Source of the DNA: Parelaphostrongylus tenuis
Taxonomy: Eukaryota > Nematoda > Chromadorea > Rhabditida > Metastrongylidae
NCBI GenBank assembly: GCA_019055375.1
Contig: JAHQIW010004688.1
Coordinates: 62,001 to 126,000 of the forward strand
Direction of reading: 5' to 3'
Length of the DNA stretch: 64,000 bases
Below, piece by piece: positions 23,222 through 36,334 of this stretch. Within the stretch, counting starts at the first letter, position 1; each line of letters starts with the position of its first letter. A program made the translations under genes and the position numbers. A model generated the notes under the pieces. It was not told the origin of the DNA. It ran no database searches and saw only the letters and a program-made list of their open reading frames with translations.

Positions 23222-24219
23222 ACGAAAAGTATTGTGAATGCATGTCTAACCTAAATAATGACCTACACGGATCAGTACATTCCCGTTATCTATGCACCAC
23301 TTCGACCCCTTGTAAAAAACATACTTTTCGGTCTTTTTTGTTTTCGATAGCTTAAATCGAAAGAATTTGAATATCGTATTTCACCTTCAAAAAGGCCTTG
23401 TTATTGCGCTGAATGAGCAAGAATAAATTTTTTTACGTTAAAATATTTCTCACTCACCAGAGAATTTCTCTTAGAATTTCAGAAACGAAATGATGCATCA
23501 AATGTTAAAGATTCCAATAATGTTTTTGGTTTCTTGAACCTTTTTTAGTGCTTCATAAGAATGAAAAGTAAATTGCATTTAGCAATCGGTGCTTTTTTCC
23601 AGTTTTGGTAACCCGGTAAGTCCCCACAACCTCAAGACTGTGCTTATTTTCTGGATACACCGTCTCATTGCAGTCGAAAAGGAAACAAAATTGAGTTTCA
23701 TATATTCCGTGTGCTTGTTTAGCGGCTTATCTAGGTCGCGGGTCTGGTGGCCGCGCATTCGATGCTATCAATCGATCGGTCCAGCTTCGACAGGTCACAT
23801 GTGAAAGTCCAAATTTTTATTCGATTGAAAACTTTTTCTCCTCTTCGAAAGAAATCCCATATTAAGAGTATGATGATACACAATTTCCTCTGCATGTTCA
23901 TATGCTTTTCATAGTATCAGCCAACTAGTAGTAAGAGCAAGCTGCGAATGCCAAAGTTGATATGATTTTGGAATATTACAGCGTCAAAAAAGGGTCCGTA
24001 GCGCATTGCTCAAAGAATAATGCTTTCAAATAATAAGTAACACATATGAAAACTTTATGTCCAACGGGAGTTGGGGGAAGGGGGATGGGAGTCGTACAAG
24101 AAAAACTGCATCCACTTACCTCTACAATGCTCAATGGAATGGAGACGAATAAATAACGGACGAACAAATGAATGGATTTTTCCATTCAAAAGTGTATCTG
24201 CTTATTCATTGCCATTTAG

Positions 24220-24317
24220 GTTCCAGAATATGAGCGCTGCATAGATGAAGCAGCCGAGAATATCGCCATACCACTTTCTTGTGTTTGTGCAAGTAGTTTA
24301 TTCTCGATAAAAGCAGG
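24220..24317 (+). pseudogene. Solitary M13 exon copy
   Basis: Follows CATTTAG. Encodes ...ERCIDEAAENIAIPLS; the W is changed to Y, and there is no GT donor at the 3' end. Its mirror copy is near 30170-30267. Confidence 0.6.
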
Positions 24318-26646
24318 GATATGATGATTGTTCACATGTCTTGCCTTCAACAAAAACGAATTAATATTAGTGATCACAAGTATAGTGCCACTGCGTAGTG
24401 TTATAGCTCAAGTTATACAAATTTCTAAAAGTTTGGAGAAATTCGTAATGATTCGTGCTGTTGTAACGAGTGACCTGTTATCAAGCACCTCAATTTGCCA
24501 TTATCACATACTACCTGCGGAATCTTCCATTTATTCCTAAATACAAACACATTTGGTTATTTAATCAACTTGTCAGCCGACTGCGCATCATGTCGCCAAG
24601 CATATCGTCAAGCGGACCGTCGTCGGGCAGCCAAGAACATTATGGATGGTAAAGATGGTCAAATTTTTGTTTCATCACCATTAATGAACATGTACCTACA
24701 TCGCTGCAGATCTTTTCTAGTCAAACAGCTGAATTCTCAGTCATATGTCTCACACATTCTCCTTATGCTCAACGAAATAGCTTTTTTTGAACGCTATAAA
24801 TGAACAAGCATGTATCAAGCACTAAATATGACCATTTAACGTAACGCCGGTCTTGAAAAAGAAAAGCGATGAAATCGAAAAAGCTCTCCGAAGTGCCGGA
24901 AAGGTTGTGGAGAGGAAATGGTGCAACTCTGCGCCACCTTTTTGACACGAAACTCCGTCAGTAAAAATCACTACGAATTGTTGAATACCACTTCAGGGGA
25001 TGAGCTGGGATCGTCCCGAAACACTATAACAAGAACGGAGATTCAACAACTCGATGAGTTAAGGAAGCAAATCCCAAGATCGACTACCTATTAAACTCGA
25101 CATAGTTTGAATAAACGTTTCTTCTGTTTAGCCGTTCCGAGGTGTTATTGATATTATTTATTGAATATTAGCTAAGCATATAGCAATACAGTCAGTAATG
25201 TAGCCAGAATATACAATATTCGAGGTGGCTAACGTTTCGGCGGGTCACTTTCTTCAGAGTCTGGGAAGACCATATTGATCCATAGTCCACTAAGCCAAAA
25301 CCTCCGCAACCCTAGCAGAAAACGTTAAAAACGAATTTTGGATCGCATAGTAGAAGCTTTCTTGAAACACTCACTTTTTGATGTTTTAGGTGCATAAACT
25401 CTGTGGTTAAATGGTAATTATGGATAATTCCTATATTTAAGAGGTATCTTATCGTTACAAAGAATGGAATATTGCGAATAAACCTTTTGTGAGAGTTTTT
25501 ATACAAAGAGCGGTTACTTCAATTGAAAGCCTTCATTTTTCAGCTGTATTACCACATCCTTGTAGAAAAGTATGAGCTTTCAGCACTTATTATGCATCTA
25601 CATTGGCTGTATTGGATAAACGTAGTTTAACATCTTCCGCAGCTGAACACTTCTGTCAGAGGTTTATGTGGAGCTTGTTGCAGTATATAGCTGGAATAAG
25701 TATAGGAAAAACACGCGCTCGTCATCGTGGAAAATAATAGGTATATTAATCCCCATCTGCACCCATATTACCGAAAGCGTACTTTTGTTAATTTTCGGCA
25801 TTTGAGTTATCATTAGGCAGCTTGAATCTCGAAAATTTTAACGGTGTAATTTACTTGTTAAGTGGTTTATATATTCTGCTATAATAGTAGAAATATGATT
25901 TTATTTCACGCTCAAGTAATGCTGGGCACACTATTTCATTCACAGTATTAATGAACATTCGATAGCAAAATTCCCAACAATTTCAATGATATATTTGGTT
26001 TTCAAAAAGGATTTTTCGTTGCGCTGTTACAACTAAAAAAATAGTGAGTGCGCACTCGGTTCCGCGCCGATCGTAACATGCATAATTATTTTTATAAATT
26101 ATTAACTGTTATCTGATCTTTATTCACCATGATGACTTTTGTCTTGATCTTGTCTGGAACTAGAGATTATCAAAACTGAAGAATCTTAATGTTATCTCCT
26201 TTTCACAATGCAATACAATTGATTTAATATCAAATTCAGTATAATTGCGTAATAAATCAGCATTTTTTTCTATACAAGTTAGATACATCTAAGCCAAAAG
26301 CGTGTGAGCGGGTAGAGAATATCTCGTCCTATCAAAATTTTACAAGAGTTCTAAGAATTTTTGCAAAACGGAGAAAACAGCTTCGATTAAACAACAAAAA
26401 TTGCTCAATCCGCTCTGCGCGCATCGATTTCTGTAGCGGTTCCTTAGGGGCCAGTGATAAATGTCTATTGCTCTGCGCTATAAGTGCATCTTTTTATTTC
26501 AGCGCTTTTGATGTGATTACAGAAGATAAGATGTCGATAAACAAAGCGAAAAAAAAATGGAGCGAGAGATGAGGTGGCCTGTGTGCTGCAGAAGTTTGTA
26601 CAATAGTTTTTGCACTAATCAGACCTAAGAGCTATGATAAAGTCAC

Positions 26647-26753
26647 CTTATTTCCATTCTTGATCGGAAAAAAAACTGCTTGCATAAGCAGTGGAAGGCG
26701 TCATGGCGAGAATCTCGGCAACTTCACGAATGCAATGCTCCCAAAAAAGGAAC
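26647..26753 (-). pseudogene. Solitary M13 exon copy with good splice borders
   Basis: Encodes FWEHCIREVAEILAM and AYASSFF between a CATTTAG acceptor and a GTGACT donor. It mirrors 27733-27837 and is two bases longer. It lies near the centre of the large palindrome. Confidence 0.65.
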
Positions 26754-27112
26754 CTAAATGGTAGCGAATAAAAACAGTGGTAATGAATTAAAAAATATAT
26801 CTCTAGGTATTCAATTGCTCGTGCACTACGCATTCGACTCCATTAAGCAGTGTAGACGAAACTGGGCGTATGTTTGCTTTTATAGTGGCCTGCACGAATC
26901 CAGTGATGTATCACATCGATATTTTGTCCTTCCAGATAGCAGCAGTGTGAAGATTCCAAAGAGCTGTAGGATTTAATTTTCAGCGAACACAAGATTGAAC
27001 TCTGTGTGCATTGCCAGTAACAACTGCACTACAGCTTCGCTTCTTAAACGGGAGCAAGCGGAATGAAACGAAATCTATATCACGGCTTTTACACCTGCAT
27101 TGTAATAATTAG

Positions 27113-27372
27113 TCAAGCAGCCAAAAGGGTAATCCAGACGACCTATTTACATGAAAGGATTGTTGTTCATGGCTCTTCACAGATACATAAAGATTTCTCG
27201 TTACCGAATCCAAAACTTTTCAACATCCTGATTTTCATGAAATTCGTAGCGACTCTACAACTAGAAGGAGATGAGACACCATACGTCAAAGATTTCGTGC
27301 ACTGTCACAGCATGCCGAGAATGAGACCGTAATATGGCCAGTTCTGATGAGAATGAATGAACCGTACCTAAT
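27113..27372. other. Spacer of the large palindrome
   Basis: Unique within this palindrome. Related, more diverged sequence occurs at 13690-14000 and 46935-47200 (same direction), and at 16050-16320 (opposite direction). It contains an open frame but no recognised domain. Confidence 0.7.
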
Positions 27373-27732
27373 CACTACAGTGGAGGTGTAGAGGCCATGA
27401 CATAGATTTTGTTCCATTCCATTTGCTCGTGTTTGAAAAACAAAGGTGTAGCGCACTGGTTACTACAACGCACGCAGTACCATTAGTTGAATCCTGTGTT
27501 CGGTGAAAATCAAATCCCACAGCCCTTTGGAATCTTCACACTGCTGCTATCTGGAAAGACAAAATGTCGATGTGATACATCACTGGATTCGTGCAGGCCA
27601 CTATAAAAGCAAACATACGCCCAGTTTCGTCTACACTGCTTAATGGAGTCGAATGCGTAGTGCACGAGCAATTGAATATCTAGAGATTTATTTTTTAATT
27701 CAATACCACTGTTTTTATTCGCTACCATTTAG

Positions 27733-27837
27733 GTTCCTTTTTGGGAGCATTGCATTCGTGAAGTTGCCGAGATTCTCGCCATGACGCCTTCCACTGCTTA
27801 TGCAAGCAGTTTTTTTCCGATCAAGAATGGAAATAAG
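27733..27837 (+). pseudogene. Solitary M13 exon copy, open and splice-bounded
   Basis: 105 bp, the same length as 1154-1258, fully open. It encodes VPFWEHCIREVAEILAM, then AYASSFFPIKNGNK, with a TTTAG acceptor and a GTGACT donor. The next M13 exon (W-M/L-D-D) does not follow, so it cannot make a peptidase in place. Confidence 0.7.
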
Positions 27838-30169
27838 GTGACTTTATGATAGCTTTTAGGTCTGATTAGCTGCAAAAACTATTGTACAAACTTCTGCAGC
27901 ACACAGGCCACCTCATCTCTCGCTCCATTTTTTTTGCGCTTTGTTTATCGACATCTTATCTTCTGTAATCACATCAAAAGCGCTGAAATAAAAAGATGCA
28001 CTTATAGCGCAGAGCAATAGACATTTATCACTGACCCCTAAGGAACCGCTACAGAAATCGATGCGCGCAGAGCGGATTGAGCAATTTTTGTTGTTTAATC
28101 GAAGCTGTTTTCTCCGTTTTGCAAAAATTTTTAGAACTCTTGTAAAATTTTGATAGGACAAGATATTCTCTACCCGCTCACACGCTTTTGGCTTAGATAT
28201 ATCTAATTTGTATAGAAAAAAATGCTGATTTATTACGCAATTATATTGAATTTGATATCAAATCAATTGTATTGCATTGTGGAAAGGAGATAACATTAAG
28301 ATTCTTCAGTTTTGATAATCTCTAGTTCTAGACAAGATCAAGACAAAAGTCACTGTGGTGAATAAAAATTAGATAACAGTTAATAATTCTAAAAATAATT
28401 ATGCATGTTACGATCGGCGCGGAGCCGAGTGCGCACTCACTACTTTTTTAGTTGTAAGCACAATAAAAAATCCTTTTTGGAAACCAAACATATCATTCAA
28501 ATTGTTGAGAATTTTGCTAACGAATGTTCACTGAAATTGTGATTGAAATACTGGGTCCAGCAAAATTACTTGAGCGTGAAATAAAACCATGTTTTTACTC
28601 TTTTAGCAGAATACATAAACCATCTTAACTAGTAAATTACACCGTTAAATTTTCGAGGTTCAAGCTACTTAATGATAACTCAAATGCCGAAAAATAACAA
28701 AAGTACGCTTTCGGTAATATGGGTGCAGATGGGGATTAATATACCTATTATTTTCTACGATGACGAGCGCGTGTTTTTCCTATACTTATTCCAGCTATAT
28801 ACTGCAACAAGCTCCACATAAACCTCTGACAGAAGTGTTCAGCTGCGGAAGATGTTAAACTACGTTTATCCAATACAGCCAATGTAGATGCATGATAAGT
28901 GCTGAAAGCTTAGATTTTCTACAAGGATGTGGTGATACAGCTGAAAAATGAAGGCTTTCAATTGAAGTAACCGCTCTTTGTATAAAAACTCTCACAAAAG
29001 GTTTATTCGCGATATTCCATTCTTTGTAACGATAAGATACCTCTTAAATATAGGAATTATCCATAATTACCAATTAACCACAGAGTTTATGCACCTAAAA
29101 CATCAAAAAGTGAGTGTTTCAAGAAAGCTTCTACTATGCGATCCAAAATTCGTTTTTAACGTTTTCTGCTAGGGTTACGGAGGTTTTGGCTTAGTGGATT
29201 ATGGATCAATATGATCATCCCAGACTCTGAAGAAAGTGACCCGCCGAAACGTTAGCCACCTCGAATATTGTATATTCTGGCTACATTACTGACTGTATTG
29301 CTATATGCTTAGCTAATATTCAATAAATAATATCAATAACACCTCGGAACGGCTAAACAGAAGAAAACATTTATTCAAACTAGGTCGAGGTTGATAGGTA
29401 GTCGGTCTTGAGATTTGCTTCCTTAACTCATCGAGTTGTTGAATCTCCGTTCTTGCTATAGTGTTTCGGGACGATCCCAGCTCATCCCCTGAAGTGATGT
29501 TCAAAAATTCGTAGTAATCTTTACTGACGGAGTGTCGTGTCAAAAAGGTGGCGCAGAGTTGCATCATTTCCTCTCCACAACCTTTCCGGCACTTTGGAGA
29601 GCTTTTTCGATTTCGTCGCTTTTCTTTTCTAAGACCGGCGTTACGTTAAATTGTCATATTTAGTGCTCGATACAGGCTTGTTCTTTCATAGCGTTCAAGA
29701 AAAGCTATTTCGTTGAGCATAAGGAGAATGTGTGAGACATATGACTGAGAATTTAGCTGTTTGACTAGAAAAGATCTGCAGCGATGTAGGTACATGTTCA
29801 TTAATGGTGATGAAACAAAAATTTGACCATCTTTACCATCCATAATGTTCTTGGCTGCCCGACGACGGTCCGCTTGACGATATGCTTGGCGACATGATGC
29901 GCGCAGTTGGCTGACAAGTTGATTAAATAACCAAATGTGTTTGTATTTAGGAATAAATGGAAGATTCCGCGGGTAGTATGTGATAATGGCAAATTGAGGT
30001 GCTTGATAACAGGTCACTCGTTACAACAGCACGAATCATTACGAATTTCTCCAAACTTGTAGAAATTTGTATAACTTCAGCTATAACACTACGCAGTGGT
30101 ACTATACTTGTGATCACTAATATTAATTCGCTTTTGTTGAAGGCAAGACATGTGAACAATCACCATATC

Positions 30170-30267
30170 CCTGCTTTTGATCGAGAATAAACTACTTGCA
30201 CAAACACAAGAAAGTGGTATGGCGAGATTCTCGGCTGCTTCATCTATGCAGCGCTCATATTCTGGAA
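30170..30267 (-). pseudogene. Solitary M13 exon copy
   Basis: Reverse-strand copy (ERCIDEAAENLAIPLS). The acceptor AG has changed to GG. It mirrors 24220-24317. Confidence 0.6.
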
Positions 30268-31617
30268 CCCAAATGGCAATGAATAAGCAGATACACTTTT
30301 GAATGAAGAAATCCATTCATTTGTCCGTCCGTTATTTATTCGTCTCCATTCCATTGGGCATTGTAGAGGTGAGTGGATGCAGTTTTTCTTGTAGGACTCC
30401 CATCACCCTTCCCCAGCTCCCGTTGGACATAAAGTTTTGATATGTGCTGGTAATTATTTGAAAGCATAATTCTTTGAGCAATGCGCTGCGGAGCCTTTTA
30501 TGACGCTGTAATATTTCAAAATCGTATCAACTTTGGCATTCGCAGCTTGCTCTTACTACTAGTTGGCTGATACTATGAAAAGCATATGAACATGCAGAGG
30601 AATTTGTGTATCATCATACTCTTAATATGGGGCTTCTTTCGAAGAGGAGAAAAAGCTTTCAATCGAACAAAAATTTGGACTTTCACATGTGACCTGTCGA
30701 AGCTGGACCGATCGATTGATAGCATCGAATGCGCGGTCACCAGACCCGCGACCTAGATAAGCCGCTAAACAAGCACGCGGAATATTTGAAACTCGATTTT
30801 ATTTCCTTCTACATTGCAATGAGACGGTGTATCCAGAAAATAGGCACAGTCTTGAGGTTGTGGGGACTTACCGGCTTACCAAAACTGGAAAAAAGCACCG
30901 ATTGCGAAATGTAATTTACTTTTCATTCTTGTGAAGCACTAAGAAGTGCTCAAGAAACCAGAAACATTATTGGAATCCTTGACATTTCATGCATCATTTC
31001 GTTTCTAAAATTCTAAGAGAAAGGCTCTGGTGAGCGAGAAATCTTTTAACGAGTAAAAAAATTTATTCTTGCTCTTCCAGCGCAATAACAAGGCCTTTTT
31101 GAAGATGAAATTCGTTATTCAAATTCTTTCAGTTTAAGTTATCGAATGATTATCAAACATTAGAAACTATCATAAGTACGTTTTTCTTAATGGATCGAAG
31201 TGAGTAAAGGATAGTTCAAGCAACATATTTTTGAGAAGCCCAATATTCTTTGGCTACTACAGCGTGAAATTAGGTCCACCATAGAGATCTAATAGATTGT
31301 TGGAATTCTTAAGATTTGTTCTATCGATTGGTCACTGAAACTCCGAAGGACAAGCTTTGGGTGGGCGAGAATTCTTCCAATGAGATACAGAATTTTATTT
31401 TTGCCTTCAGCGAAATAAGAAGGTTTCTTCAAAGATGAGTAAGCCATTAAAATTGTTATGATATGTACTATCGAACGCACGTTTGAACAGGAAAAAAGAC
31501 CGAGAAGTACGTTTTTTTTACAAGGAGTCGAAGTGGCTTATAGCTAACGGGAATACTGATCCGTGTAGGTCATTATTTAGGTTAGACATGCATTCACAAT
31601 ACTTTTCATGTTTTTTC

Positions 31618-32085
31618 CTGCTCCGATTTTGCAATTCCCGATGTTTGCACTTGAAGCTCCTTTACCTGTTAATTATGGAGCCATTGGCACCGTTATCGGG
31701 CATGAAATCCCTCACGGCTACGGCAATAAATGTAGCCATCTGAAAAATTGACATGAACTGGATTCAGGTGAATATAGGAAAAATTCTTCAGGAGCACAGT
31801 ACGACGAAATTGGAAATGTGAGATCATGGTGGGATCGAAGTACGTGGGCGACGCCTATGAAAAAGATGTAGTGCTTCGTGATGCAGTACGGCAAGAAGGT
31901 TGAGCCAACAATCAAGAAAATTGTGAGATATGTGGTATTTTTGCCGTGAATAAAAGTTGAGGAAACAAAATAATTAACGTGTGAAGAATTTAAGGTCGAT
32001 GGACATCTGACAGTTCAAGAGAATATAGCTGATAATGGTGGACTGCGAGCAGTATTTGAAGTGAGGACCACTAAAAACTTCTTAT
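31618..32085 (+). pseudogene. M13 peptidase fragment B1 (HExxH exons)
   Basis: Runs parallel to copy A 3168-3640. It contains PAPILQFPMFALEAPLPVNY, then AIGTVIGHEIPHGYG (HExxH kept, the following D replaced by G), a second exon with GNVRSWWDRSTWAT, and an exon with VQENIADNGGLRA (zinc ligand E kept). In the second exon a TAG stop replaces the codon before the conserved CFVMQYG. It starts exactly where the right arm of the large palindrome stops and ends where inverted arm B begins. Pseudogene status is inferred from the stop and the missing exons. Confidence 0.78.
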
Positions 32086-33169
32086 ATCTTGGAAGGACTG
32101 CTTTGCTGCATCGCAGAAGGTAAAATAATTTGAATTCGCATATGCGAGCAAGGGTTCCTTGGCCAGCTTTTCTACGCGTTCGTATGCCCGAAAAATCGAT
32201 GATCATTGCGCCATCGAACGTGGTTGCCTCACAAGCTGGAGCGCTTGTTGAATTCTTCATTTCAAATGTTCTCTTGTGAACAAGTTCAAATTTCAATATG
32301 CCTGATAATTATTCTTGAGCCATACATGTGGTCTCTTCCGGGAGTTTATACATTGCAATACACATGTTTCGGCCTTGGCAGCCTCGTCAGTTGCACAGTA
32401 CTTCGTCCTAGCCAATTCCTTTCCTTTCGAGCATCTCGGTCCCCTTATATGGAGGAGACGCAGACGTACTATTTATACGCACAATTAGGTAGGAATATCA
32501 CTGAATGAGCAGTGTTATACGCTTAATTGCCCTTGACTGGTATCAATAAATTATACCTATTGTTTCGTGTGTTTCTTTAGCTCACGCTCAAGTTCCAAGA
32601 TTCCTAAAAGTTATTCTTGATCTATGTCTCATTTTACTGGCAAGGATACACTGGTTTGTAATCAGTCTTTATCGTGGCCTACGTTTCCCTAGGTCTGCTA
32701 TCGTCAATTAGCATTAATCCAAGTCAAGTGTCTACAACAGCGGTTTGACATTGCGATGCTGTCTCAGTGGTACATTACTTGAATTCCCGAGCTTATCAAG
32801 CCTTTCGATCCCTCCAAGGTCAGAAAATTGATGCCAGAGTGCTGGGTACATTTGATAACATCCAAGTAATAATGAGATACGCTTAAGTCCTTCAAGCCGG
32901 CAGCTGAAAAAGGTGGCTTCAAGTTGGTCGCTCGCGTGGCAGTCGCCGCGATTGACCACGCCAGTGGAGCACGTAGTGTTTACACGTTGTGGTTTCGTAT
33001 TGATTACAGACCTTCCTCATCGATAAAAGAAACATTTTCATTAGGAAGGGATGAAATTTGAAGAAAAATCTCTGAAAGGCTCTTCATGGTTGGAGTATGC
33101 CAAAGCGGTTATAAAGAAAAGGGAGTTCTTTTCCTCAAACCGCTTTTAGCGGTGGTATTGTTATAAATA

Positions 33170-33520
33170 TGTCCAGTGATGTAGAGTGATGTGCAAAACT
33201 TTTGCGTCAAGCGGGACTCAAACCACATCTCACTCTATCCGGGGGCGCGTGCTCTAACACGTTGCATTACCGACGCTCATATCCTACACAATATCTGTCA
33301 GCGTGACTGGACTTCAATGTCGAAACCGACTACCCGGCCAGGCCGTTGACGGCTGGCGGCTGACAGATAGGATTCGTCGTGGCGTAGAAAGAGTGGTGTG
33401 CAAAATGAGCGCCAGTAGTGCAGCGGGTTAGAGTACGCGCTCCCGGATAGAGTGAGATGTGCGTTCGAGTTCCACCTGACGTAAAAGTTCTGCACGTCAC
33501 TCTACATCACTGAGTTATAG
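33170..33520. repeat. SINE-1 foldback, inverted-duplicate copy
   Basis: Two tRNA-like heads in opposite orientation. The right-hand one has AGTAGTGCAGCGGGTTAGAG (box A) and GTTCGAGTTCC (box B). The centre carries CTGTCAGCGTGACTGG. It corresponds to 5212-5575. Confidence 0.8.
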
Positions 33521-34789
33521 AACATATCTCATGAATATTATTTGAGACAACATGTCATGTGGTCTATTATAGGGCAGACTTATAGAGCATGATGCATGTA
33601 TTTTGACCTTGACAGTTTCATCAGTCGGCGGCGGTACCCTTCGTCTTTTGCCATTCCTCTCTGGGCGCACAGTCCCTATACTAGGAGTAGGCGCCGAAGA
33701 ACATTTTACACCGTCCTCTAAGTGAAATTATCACTAAATGGACAGCGTTGTACTCTGGACTGTTATTATCTGGTATTGTTAATATGCAATACCTTTTGTT
33801 TCGAGTCTTTTCTTATGATCACGCTCACATTACAGCATATCTCATAATTGTCATTTGAGTCAACGTGCTTTCATGAAAGCACTCGAAACGTAAGATATAA
33901 GGCAATTACATGTTGTCAAACCTTACACTGCGCATTGAAATGCGATTATATTTTACGAATAAATCGGAGGTTCATCGCATTGTCGGCATTTACGTTAGGA
34001 ATTGAAAAATCTATATAGCTCCAGAAGAAATTTTGTACTGAAGTCTGCTGGATAATAACTTTATAGCTCCACTTGTACTCAGTAAAATTTTTTAGCTAAC
34101 TTTCATTTGAAATAAATCTAGTCAATTTTTTGTTCACTCAAAGCTGTTCCATCTGTGAGCTACCATTCGACACTTCTCACGTGGATTCACAGGGCTCCCT
34201 ACCAGACATTGGAAACTTCCGCAAACGGAGGAAAGTTTTGAAGTGGCACGTTAGTCCTAAAAAGAATGATTTTGGTATTTGTAGACTGATGTCTCAATGT
34301 TAACCATTTTGGGATGGATTGTATGCATTTGTACAGACAAATTTCTAAGGAAAATCTCGTTAAGGAAACATGTTCCTCAGACCTCTAGCATGCAATCTCA
34401 AAGATTAGTCTGGGCAATTTCATTGACATTTTTGGCCTAGGAAAAGCTATTCTTATTGTGCTGTAATAATAGAAATAAAACTGTGTTTCGCACTTAGTTT
34501 GCTTCTCTGCCCGACTGAGGTTTATGGGTGGGTAATTATTCGATAGCTCAATACTCGACAAATTTCTTGTCGAAACCGTTGCATATTGTTCTCCAGCAAA
34601 AATTTGAAAACGAGAAGTCCAATGGATTGAGGTGAAGTGGGCTGCCAATAGTTGAACTTGAGAATTGGAATTCAGCCGCACTCCACTAGTTATTGTGTCA
34701 GAGATGACCATCAGTTGATGAAATGGCAGGTAGAAGGTTGTAAATATCCTGGATTAGTCGATGAGCTGAAAATACTCACCTAAACCTCC

Positions 34790-35260
34790 CGAGTGCATGT
34801 GGGCTACTTTCCATAATTTGGCTTATTACTGGAGTCCTCACGTTTTGACAGAATATCTAAGCAATGATTTTGCATAATTCATTGAAGTGTGAGAATTCAG
34901 TCATTGAAGTTTGGCAGTTTTCAATGAGTAGCTGAAGACGACAATCGGGAAATGACTCACGTTACCAAACGCAAAGAAGAATAATTGCTCCTGTGAAAAC
35001 GACGACATTTGCGGTAAGGCCGTGCATTCCTCACGAGAACATCTCATTTTGTATGCCTAGATGAAAAAATGGAATCGTTAACTAATACAAGTTCCTAGTG
35101 GTCCTCACTTCATATGCTGCTCGCAGTCCACAATTATCAGCTATGTTCTCTTGAATTGTCGAATGTACATCAACCAAAAATTTTTCGTCACGATAATTAT
35201 TTTATTTCGTCAGTTTTTATTATCGCTAAAAACACCACATATCTGACATTTTTCTTGATT
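34790..35260 (-). pseudogene. M13 peptidase fragment B2 (C-terminal half)
   Basis: Reverse-strand exons: about 35223-35257 (end of the EPTIKKN exon), about 35095-35162 (QENIADNCGLRAAYE), about 34974-35067 (AYKMRCSREECTALP, then QEQLFFFAFGN) and about 34790-34853 (FCQNVRTPVISQ, then SSPHALGRFR). All four are open, with GT/AG borders as in copy A. The HExxH exons are absent because the arm jumps from the equivalent of 2868 to the equivalent of 3456. It can no longer encode an active enzyme. Confidence 0.75.
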
Positions 35261-36334
35261 GTTGGCTCTGGAAGTGGCAGTCTTTCTGACTCTTTCTCGC
35301 GAAAAAATTAATGAAGTGAGTCATTAATATATTTGAATGTTTCTCAGCACACGAAAAAACCAGAATCATCTCGTCACTTATTTTGTATATCATTTTTCCA
35401 GATAAATCGATCAAATGGAGGGCTTTGATCTTGCGTTCATGGCTCATCAAGCCATCCATCCTTCCGGAGTTAGTAAACCGGTGCCAGACTGGTGTTAGAC
35501 TTCCCTGGGAGTATAAGCAGCGCTGACTCGACAAAGCGGGAGGCCACCGCAAGTCATTGTAAAGGCCAAAGATGAATTGAATCATTTCAAAACGAAGTTG
35601 GAAATTGAAGATGAATGCATATTGCATTCCACAGGAAATGGTAACCGCCGAGAGCTTTGTCCTTTATCCTTCTATCTTGAACGCCGAGAAGCAGAGCATA
35701 TTATAGCTGTGCACTGGTCGTAGAATACTGTTTTAGCTCTTTTGGTCATCCAGATCATTCCATCACAAAAAAACCTAAGTTTACATAGTTGTGATTCAAT
35801 GGTGAACCTCAAAGACATTGCAATGAGCTGAATGAGACAAAGCCGAGATGAACAATGCTGTCAAGCAATTCTTCAATATGTTAGAGAATCATGTTGAAGA
35901 TGGGGTCACTTATAGAACCCGATACACGTGTTTCGATCTTACGATCTCGACAATCGGTCAATTACCCAATCTCGTCTTTTGCTAATCTGTGTGGGTGCTC
36001 CTTCCCCTCACTAAGAGTTAGCTACGTCGAACCATTAACACTCTATGAAGAGTTAGATTATCACCGCACACAGAGTGCCGAACAGGCCACACTCTATGAA
36101 CCGCTGTATCATATCGGCGCTTCTGTCTCTTCTTTCTAGAGAAATCTTTCAAAATAAACCGATCTGATTTACCGAACCCAGTGGAATGAAAGGCTTGATG
36201 AGCCTCAGGCACGGGGCGGAAACATGACCATCGATTGATCAGCCTCAATCGTAGAGCACCTTCATGGCTGCGCAACATGCACTTATAATGAACTAATAAG
36301 GACAGAATTCTTTTTATTCAAACGCTTTTAGTGA

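Larger units (their letters stand above)
23222..31612. repeat. Very large palindrome with a 260 bp spacer
   Basis: The left arm 23222-27112 reads in reverse as 27373-31612. Matching positions add up to about 54485 along most of the length: 24328 with 30159, 25312 with 29172, 26758 with 27728. The left arm lacks about 335 bp corresponding to 31146-31480 (junction near 23345). The arms are visibly more alike than any other copies in the window. Each arm contains two M13 exon copies, one tRNA-like block, and degenerate short repeats. Most open frames of 60-120 codons on either strand are mirror images of each other and show no domain. Confidence 0.88.
32130..36095. repeat. Arm B of the long inverted duplication
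   Basis: Reverse counterpart of 2045-6640. In order it holds a CACGTG-type repeat (32270-32620), the interspersed block (32690-33020), the SINE-1 foldback (33170-33520), a CACGTG repeat (33530-33900), the 108-codon open frame at 34385-34711 (-), M13 exons (34790-35260), the SINE-2 tail (35400-35600) and a CACGTG repeat (35880-36095). Confidence 0.8.

Noticed and set aside
27113..27372. Palindrome spacer as a gene or recombination target site
   Set aside because: No recognised motif, and related sequence elsewhere is arm rather than spacer. It seems to be just the part not yet included in the inversion.
23222..31612. Polinton/Maverick or other large virus-like element with long inverted ends
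   Set aside because: No integrase, polymerase B, ATPase, protease or capsid-like frame is seen between or inside the arms, and the centre is only 260 bp.
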